Part shown: piece by piece, positions 7,687 to 11,655 of the stretch
Layout: every line of letters begins with the position of its first letter
How positions within the stretch are numbered: position 1 is the first letter of the stretch
NCBI GenBank assembly: GCA_947456995.1
Contig: CANGVB010000050.1
Span: forward strand, 1-11,655
DNA: 11,655 bases
Direction of reading: 5' to 3'
Origin: Bryobacteraceae bacterium
GTDB lineage: Bacteria; Acidobacteriota; Terriglobia; Bryobacterales; Bryobacteraceae
Position numbers and translations under genes: made by a program
The notes under the pieces: generated by a model
Told to the model about the DNA's origin: nothing
Database searches by the model: none
What the model saw: only the letters and a program-made list of their open reading frames with translations

Positions 7687-8945
7687 CGCAAACGCTCGTT
7701 CATTCGATCCTTGTCCAGATCCCCGGTCCAGTGCGCCACCACGATCGCGGCAACCCCGTTGCCGACAACATTGGTGAGCGCACGGGCTTCGCTCATAAAG
7801 CGATCAATCCCAAGGATCAACGCGAGTCCTCCGACAGGCACATTACCGACAGCCGACATTGTGGCAGCCAGAACGATAAAGCCACTGCCGGTAACTCCCG
7901 CAGCCCCTTTTGAGGTCAGTAGCAGCACGCCAAGCAGAGTGATCTGCTGCGTCAGAGTCATGGGAGTGTTTGTCGCCTGCGCTACAAAGACGGCAGCCAT
8001 CGTCAGGTAAATGGAAGTGCCATCAAGGTTAAAAGAATAGCCGGTTGGAATCACCAGACCCACGGTGGACTTCCCTGCCCCCAGGCCTTCCATCTTTGCC
8101 ATCATTCTTGGCAATGCCGCTTCGCTCGAAGACGTTCCCAAAACAATCAGCAACTCTTCGCGGATGTAGCGCAGAAACTTCCAGATGCTGAATCCATGAA
8201 ACTTCGCAATCGCCCCCAGCACAACAAAGACAAAGAGCAGGCAGGTGAGATAAAAAGTACCCATCAACTTTGCCAGCGACAACAGACTGCCAATCCCGTA
8301 AGCACCCACCGTAAACGCCATGGCACCAAATGCCCCAATAGGTGCGACATACATAATCATTTTTACGATGGCAAACAAAATCTCGGATGTCTTCTCGATG
8401 AGCGAGAACACATTGCTCACCCTGCCACCCACTTGCTGCAGTGCCACACCAAACAAAATTGCGATCAGAAGCACCTGCAGAATCTCACCCTTGGCAAAGG
8501 CATCCACCATCGTTGCCGGAATGATATGGAGTATGAAATCCTTCAGACTATCCATCTTGCCTGGGCCGGCATAAGCAGCCACAGCCCCTGAGTCCAGGGT
8601 TTTGATGTCAACATTCATTCCAGCCCCAGGCTGAATCACGTTTACAACCACCAGGCCAACAACAAGAGCGATGGTGCTGACAACTTCAAAGTAAAGCAGT
8701 GCCAGCCCACCTGTACGCCCCACCCGTTTCAGATCTTCACTGCCGGCAATTCCGATCACCACGGTGCAGAAAATGATCGGAGCAATGATCATTTTAATTA
8801 GCTTGATAAAACCATCTCCGAGCGGTTTCATCGCGGCTCCGGTCGCGGGGGCGTAGTGGCCCAGTAAAGCACCTACGCCAATCGCGACTAGAACCTGAAA
8901 GTACAGCGACCGATAAATCGGCTCACGAGTCGCTACAGTCTGCAT
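7683..8945 (-). CDS. dctA: C4-dicarboxylate:cation symporter, DctA-type (DAACS family)
   Basis: A 420-residue inner-membrane symporter taking up succinate, fumarate, malate or related acids with protons or sodium; length is typical of DctA/GltP. Family signatures are present. The start is '[23 protein letters not shown]', split across residues 11-33. The HP1 serine motif '[12 protein letters not shown]' is at 270-281, '[14 protein letters not shown]' at 302-315 (TM7 NLDGT), and HP2 '[12 protein letters not shown]' at 345-356. The TM8 segment '[16 protein letters not shown]' at 381-396 has D381, R388 and N392 at substrate/cation-binding positions in this family. About eight hydrophobic spans are visible. 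The ATG at 8945-8943 lies inside the last codons of pckG, in another frame. No good ribosome binding site precedes it, so translation is probably coupled to pckG. The stop is tail-to-tail with the receptor gene on a shared CTAG. DctA is favoured over GltP (glutamate/aspartate) on overall resemblance and gene context, but the two are hard to separate by eye. Confidence 0.88.
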   Translation of the reverse strand: MQTVATREPIYRSLYFQVLVAIGVGALLGHYAPATGAAMKPLGDGFIKLIKMIIAPIIFCTVVIGIAGSEDLKRVGRTGGLALLYFEVVSTIALVVGLVVVNVIQPGAGMNVDIKTLDSGAVAAYAGPGKMDSLKDFILHIIPATMVDAFAKGEILQVLLIAILFGVALQQVGGRVSNVFSLIEKTSEILFAIVKMIMYVAPIGAFGAMAFTVGAYGIGSLLSLAKLMGTFYLTCLLFVFVVLGAIAKFHGFSIWKFLRYIREELLIVLGTSSSEAALPRMMAKMEGLGAGKSTVGLVIPTGYSFNLDGTSIYLTMAAVFVAQATNTPMTLTQQITLLGVLLLTSKGAAGVTGSGFIVLAATMSAVGNVPVGGLALILGIDRFMSEARALTNVVGNGVAAIVVAHWTGDLDKDRMNERLR

Positions 8946-10756
8946 ATCAGCAGTTCGCGCTCGTAGATGACTTCGGGTGGCAGATGGTCATGCAACTCAA
9001 TAAAGAGCTCTTCATGGCCCAGTACTTCACTCTTCCATGCCGTCCGGTCAAAGGCCTGCAATTCATCAAACTGGCTCTTGGCAAACTCAAGCCCATTCCA
9101 GTCGATATCCTCGTAGCGTGGGACATAGCCAATTGGCGTCTCGCGGCCATAGGCGCGCCCATGGGAGCGATCCACGATCCACTTGAGTACACGCATGTTC
9201 TCGCTGAATCCAGGCCACAGGAAGTTGCCATCGGAATCGCGACGGAACCAGTTCACATGGAAGATGCGAGGCGTTTGAGTCAGCGTCCGCTGCATGCGAA
9301 TCCAGTGCCGGAAGTAATCGCCCATGTGGTAGCCACAGAAGGGGAGCATCGCCATTGGATCACGGCGTACCTTGCCAACTGCACCCACCGAGGCAGCTGT
9401 GGTTTCAGAACCCATCGTGGCTCCTACGTAAACTCCGGCGCTCCAGTTGAAGGCTTGGTAAACAAGCGGGATCCCGGTTGGCCGGCGGCCGCCAAACAGA
9501 AATGCGCTAATCGGCACACCGTTTGGATTCTCCCATTCGGGATCGATTGTCGGGCACTGGGATGCCGGTGCGGTAAAGCGCGAATTCGGATGCGCCGCCT
9601 TCGCTCCTGTTTCCTTGGCAATAGCCGGAGTCCAGCGGTTACCCTTCCAGTCGATACATTCGGCAGGTGGTTCGTCGGTCATGCCTTCCCACCACACACC
9701 GCCGTCGAGCGTCATCGCGGTATTGGTGAAAATTGTATTGCGGGACAACGAAGCCATCGCATTCGGATTCGTTTTCATCGACGTACCCGGTGCCACACCA
9801 AAGAAGCCGGCCTCGGGATTAATCGCGTGCAGCACGCCCTCGGCATTCGGCTTGATCCAGGCGATATCGTCACCCACGGTCCAAACCTTCCAGCCCTCAA
9901 AGCCTTTGGGCGGAATCAGCATCGCGAAGTTTGTCTTGCCGCAAGCGCTCGGGAAAGCTCCGGCTACATAAGTCTTCTCACCCTGCGGGCTCTCGACGCC
10001 CACAATCATCATGTGCTCAGCCATCCAGCCTTCGTCGCGGGCGATGTTTGAGGCGATGCGAAGAGCGAAACATTTCTTGCCCAACAGTGCGTTGCCGCCA
10101 TAGCCGGAACCATAGCTCCAGATTTCGCGTGTTTCCGGAAAGTGCACGATGTACTTGTCCGGGTTGCAAGGCCAGGGGACATCCTTCTGGCCGCCAGTGA
10201 GCGGCATCCCGACGCTGTGCATGCAAGGCACAACACGCTTTTCGTTTTTGTCGATCTCTTTATAGACCGCCATCCCGATCCGCGCCATGATTCGCATATT
10301 TACCACCACATAAGGCGAATCGGTCAACTGGACGCCAATCTGAGACATGGGAGATCCGATCGGCCCCATGCTGAACGGCAGCACGTACATCGTCCGGCCC
10401 TTCATACATCCATTGAAGAGTTCCTTCAACTTCTTGCGCATCTGGAAGGGCTCAACCCAGTTGTTGGTTGGGCCTGCACCGTCCTTCGAAAGAGAACAAA
10501 TGAAGGTACGGTCTTCCACCCGGGCGACGTCGTTCGCATCAGAACGGGCATAGTAGCAACCAGGCCAAAGATCTTCGTTTAGCTTGGTGAACGTTCCTCC
10601 TGCCACAAGCAAATCGCAGAGCGACTGGTTCTCTTCGGCTGACCCATCCACCCAGTGGATCGAATCTGGCTTGGTCAACTGGCTCATCTTTTCTACCCAC
10701 TTGAGAAGGTTCTTGTTTTCACTCAAAGGGGCAGCGTGGTTACGCTCTTGCGGCAT
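8933..10756 (-). CDS. pckG: Phosphoenolpyruvate carboxykinase (GTP)
   Basis: A 607-residue cytoplasmic enzyme catalysing oxaloacetate + GTP to phosphoenolpyruvate + GDP + CO2, the entry step of gluconeogenesis. Family hallmarks from ATG 10756 include '[13 protein letters not shown]' (27-39), Y215-G-S-G-Y-G-G-N and the kinase-1a loop A267-F-P-S-A-C-G-K-T-N276. C272 is the reactive cysteine typical of the GTP form. The kinase-2 motif 'VGDDIAW' (294-300) supplies metal-binding aspartates, '[11 protein letters not shown]' is at 421-431 and the guanine-nucleotide/lid region '[13 protein letters not shown]' at 473-485. Length is normal, with no missing catalytic residue seen. A TTG at 10786 would add ten residues. 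ATG 10756 is preferred because the TTG extension lacks family resemblance and AAGGA lies at 10773-10769, although its 12-nt spacing is long. The gene overlaps the downstream dctA by 13 nt, suggesting one transcript for using C4 acids as carbon source. A 355-codon open frame on the opposite strand (8984-10051) is an antisense shadow. Confidence 0.97.
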   Translation of the reverse strand: MPQERNHAAPLSENKNLLKWVEKMSQLTKPDSIHWVDGSAEENQSLCDLLVAGGTFTKLNEDLWPGCYYARSDANDVARVEDRTFICSLSKDGAGPTNNWVEPFQMRKKLKELFNGCMKGRTMYVLPFSMGPIGSPMSQIGVQLTDSPYVVVNMRIMARIGMAVYKEIDKNEKRVVPCMHSVGMPLTGGQKDVPWPCNPDKYIVHFPETREIWSYGSGYGGNALLGKKCFALRIASNIARDEGWMAEHMMIVGVESPQGEKTYVAGAFPSACGKTNFAMLIPPKGFEGWKVWTVGDDIAWIKPNAEGVLHAINPEAGFFGVAPGTSMKTNPNAMASLSRNTIFTNTAMTLDGGVWWEGMTDEPPAECIDWKGNRWTPAIAKETGAKAAHPNSRFTAPASQCPTIDPEWENPNGVPISAFLFGGRRPTGIPLVYQAFNWSAGVYVGATMGSETTAASVGAVGKVRRDPMAMLPFCGYHMGDYFRHWIRMQRTLTQTPRIFHVNWFRRDSDGNFLWPGFSENMRVLKWIVDRSHGRAYGRETPIGYVPRYEDIDWNGLEFAKSQFDELQAFDRTAWKSEVLGHEELFIELHDHLPPEVIYERELLICRL

Positions 10757-10833
10757 GGAAAGAAAATGTCCTTGGTTAGAATGCAAAGCTAAAATACCAG
10801 CTTAATCGCCACGGCTTCCGCTAAGCTAGTCCC
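10757..10833. promoter_or_regulatory. Divergent intergenic region between pckG and the DUF4159 gene
   Basis: This 77-nt AT-richer gap must contain the start of the pckG-dctA transcript and probably that of the DUF4159 gene. TAAAAT at 10790-10795 on the plus strand is a possible -10 element for the rightward gene, but no good -35 is found 16-18 nt upstream. On the minus strand TATTTT overlaps the same bases. No operator palindrome or terminator is evident. Confidence 0.3.
10769..10773 (-). promoter_or_regulatory. Candidate ribosome binding site for pckG
   Basis: On the minus strand the bases read AAGGA, 12 nt ahead of the ATG at 10756. It is the only Shine-Dalgarno-like motif close to the start and lies downstream of the alternative TTG (10786), so it favours the ATG start. 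The spacing is longer than usual. Confidence 0.4.
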
Positions 10834-11640
10834 ATGCGGCGATTCTTTGTCTGCGCGCTCGTGTTGGCTACCTTAACTGGTCTTTATGCCCAGATGCGCT
10901 CTCGCTCGAGCGGAACCCGCAAGTGGGCCCAGTACGAATACGAAATGCAGGACCCCGTCGAAGACCCGCCCGATGCCTACGACCCCGGCGAATTCGTCCT
11001 GGGCCGGCTGAGATACCGCTCCAATCGCGATGGCCGGGGCGGCTACGCACGCTGGGGCATCGATGCCAACAAAGGCGACCGCATCTTCCTCTCAACCCTT
11101 CGAAGGCTCACACGCCTCCATACACAGTCTGTTGAAGACATCATCGACATCGACAGTGAAGCGATGTTCGATACGCCTTTCCTCTTTGCAATTTCTCCCG
11201 GAGACTGGCGCATTAGCGCATCCCAGGGAGAGCGCTTGCGCAAGTACTTCGACCGTGGCGGATTCATGATGGTGGATGACTTCCACGGCGGCCGCGACTG
11301 GGACAATTTCATGAACGGCATTCACATGATCTACCCCGATGCCCGGGTTATCGAGTTGGGCGATAACGAGCCCATCTTCAAGGTGATCTACGAACTCAAA
11401 GACCGCATCAATGTCCCTGGCTATAACGTTGTTCATGGCCCAGGTTATGAGAAGGACGGGGTCACCCCATTCTGGCGAGGCGTAATCGATTCTGAGGGCC
11501 GCGTTATCATTGCAGTCTGCTTCAATATGGATGTCGGCGACGGCTGGGAATACGCCGACTCTCCCGACTACCCGGAGAAATTTTCTGCGATGGCGCTTCG
11601 CCTCGGCGTCAACTATGCCATCTATTCAATGACCCACTGA
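10834..11640 (+). CDS. Exported DUF4159 domain-containing protein
   Basis: A 268-residue protein with a signal peptide (M-R-R-F-F-V-C-A-L-V-L-A-T-L-T-G-L-Y-A, likely cleaved after A19). The remainder matches the DUF4159 family (PF13709) as remembered. 'FVLGRLRYRS' (54-63) is followed by a G-R-G-G-Y-A-R-W segment, 'PFLFAIS' (115-121) and the best signature 'LRKYFDRGGFMMVDDFHG' (135-152). 'PIFKVIYELKD' (180-190) and a C-terminal 'ALRLGVNYAIYSMTH' complete it. The fold is thought to resemble class I glutamine amidotransferases, but no catalytic Cys-His pair is evident and the function is unknown. Its single non-signal cysteine, C229, is in a hydrophobic strand. The ATG at 10834 is chosen because the signal peptide begins there; no ribosome binding site is obvious. 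Family members are often found near MoxR ATPase/DUF58 clusters, and the following gene lies beyond the window. Confidence in the family is good; in the role, low. Confidence 0.82.
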   Translation: MRRFFVCALVLATLTGLYAQMRSRSSGTRKWAQYEYEMQDPVEDPPDAYDPGEFVLGRLRYRSNRDGRGGYARWGIDANKGDRIFLSTLRRLTRLHTQSVEDIIDIDSEAMFDTPFLFAISPGDWRISASQGERLRKYFDRGGFMMVDDFHGGRDWDNFMNGIHMIYPDARVIELGDNEPIFKVIYELKDRINVPGYNVVHGPGYEKDGVTPFWRGVIDSEGRVIIAVCFNMDVGDGWEYADSPDYPEKFSAMALRLGVNYAIYSMTH

Positions 11641-11655
11641 GAATGAAGTTTATTC

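Noticed and set aside
8984-10051. Long 355-codon open frame on the plus strand
   Set aside because: It lies fully antisense to pckG, whose protein matches the GTP-PEPCK family along its whole length. The translation has no recognisable domain and arises from the codon bias of pckG.
11643-11655. ATG right after the DUF4159 stop (M-K-F-I...)
   Set aside because: Only four codons are visible and there is no ribosome binding site, so a downstream gene start is possible but cannot be supported.

Overview
The window (11.66 kb) looks like chromosomal DNA of an Acidobacteriota bacterium, most likely of the Solibacter/Bryobacter lineage. The strongest clue is the secreted protein at 1158-3755. It ends in the C-terminal domain known as the Solibacter-type C-terminal domain (TIGR03437), with the hallmark 'GIKNAAG...VAPGSLITVFG' stretch. 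A TonB-dependent receptor with an N-terminal carboxypeptidase-regulatory-like domain and a DUF4159 protein fit the same group. No tRNA, rRNA, CRISPR array, insertion sequence, phage gene or att site was recognised, so this reads as a compact core/accessory chromosomal region.

Layout: (1) 1-1058 (+), the 3' part of a reversibly-glycosylated-polypeptide (GT75-like) protein cut by the window edge. (2) 1158-3755 (+), a large exported protein with InlB-B-type repeats and the Solibacter C-terminal domain. (3) 3712-5253 (-), a four-helix PepSY-associated TM protein, probably an inner-membrane iron/siderophore reductase. (4) 5377-7686 (+), a TonB-dependent siderophore-type receptor, divergent from gene 3. 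(5) 7683-8945 (-), a DctA-type C4-dicarboxylate symporter. (6) 8933-10756 (-), GTP-dependent PEP carboxykinase, immediately upstream of and overlapping dctA. (7) 10834-11640 (+), an exported DUF4159 protein divergent from pckG.

Two functional modules can be inferred. Genes 3 and 4 form a divergent pair for ferric-siderophore uptake across the outer membrane and reductive iron release at the inner membrane. Genes 6 and 5 form an apparent pckG-dctA operon that joins uptake of C4-dicarboxylates (succinate, fumarate, malate) to conversion of oxaloacetate to phosphoenolpyruvate. That is the entry to gluconeogenesis when growing on organic acids.

The region is tightly packed. Both convergent gene pairs overlap at their 3' ends (44 nt and 4 nt), leaving no room for conventional intergenic terminators, and pckG and dctA overlap by 13 nt. 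I found no convincing undescribed multi-gene system. The least ordinary items are the GT75-like protein, whose usual DDD motif is replaced by D-S-Q while its other hallmarks remain, and the repeat-rich Solibacter-type secreted protein.
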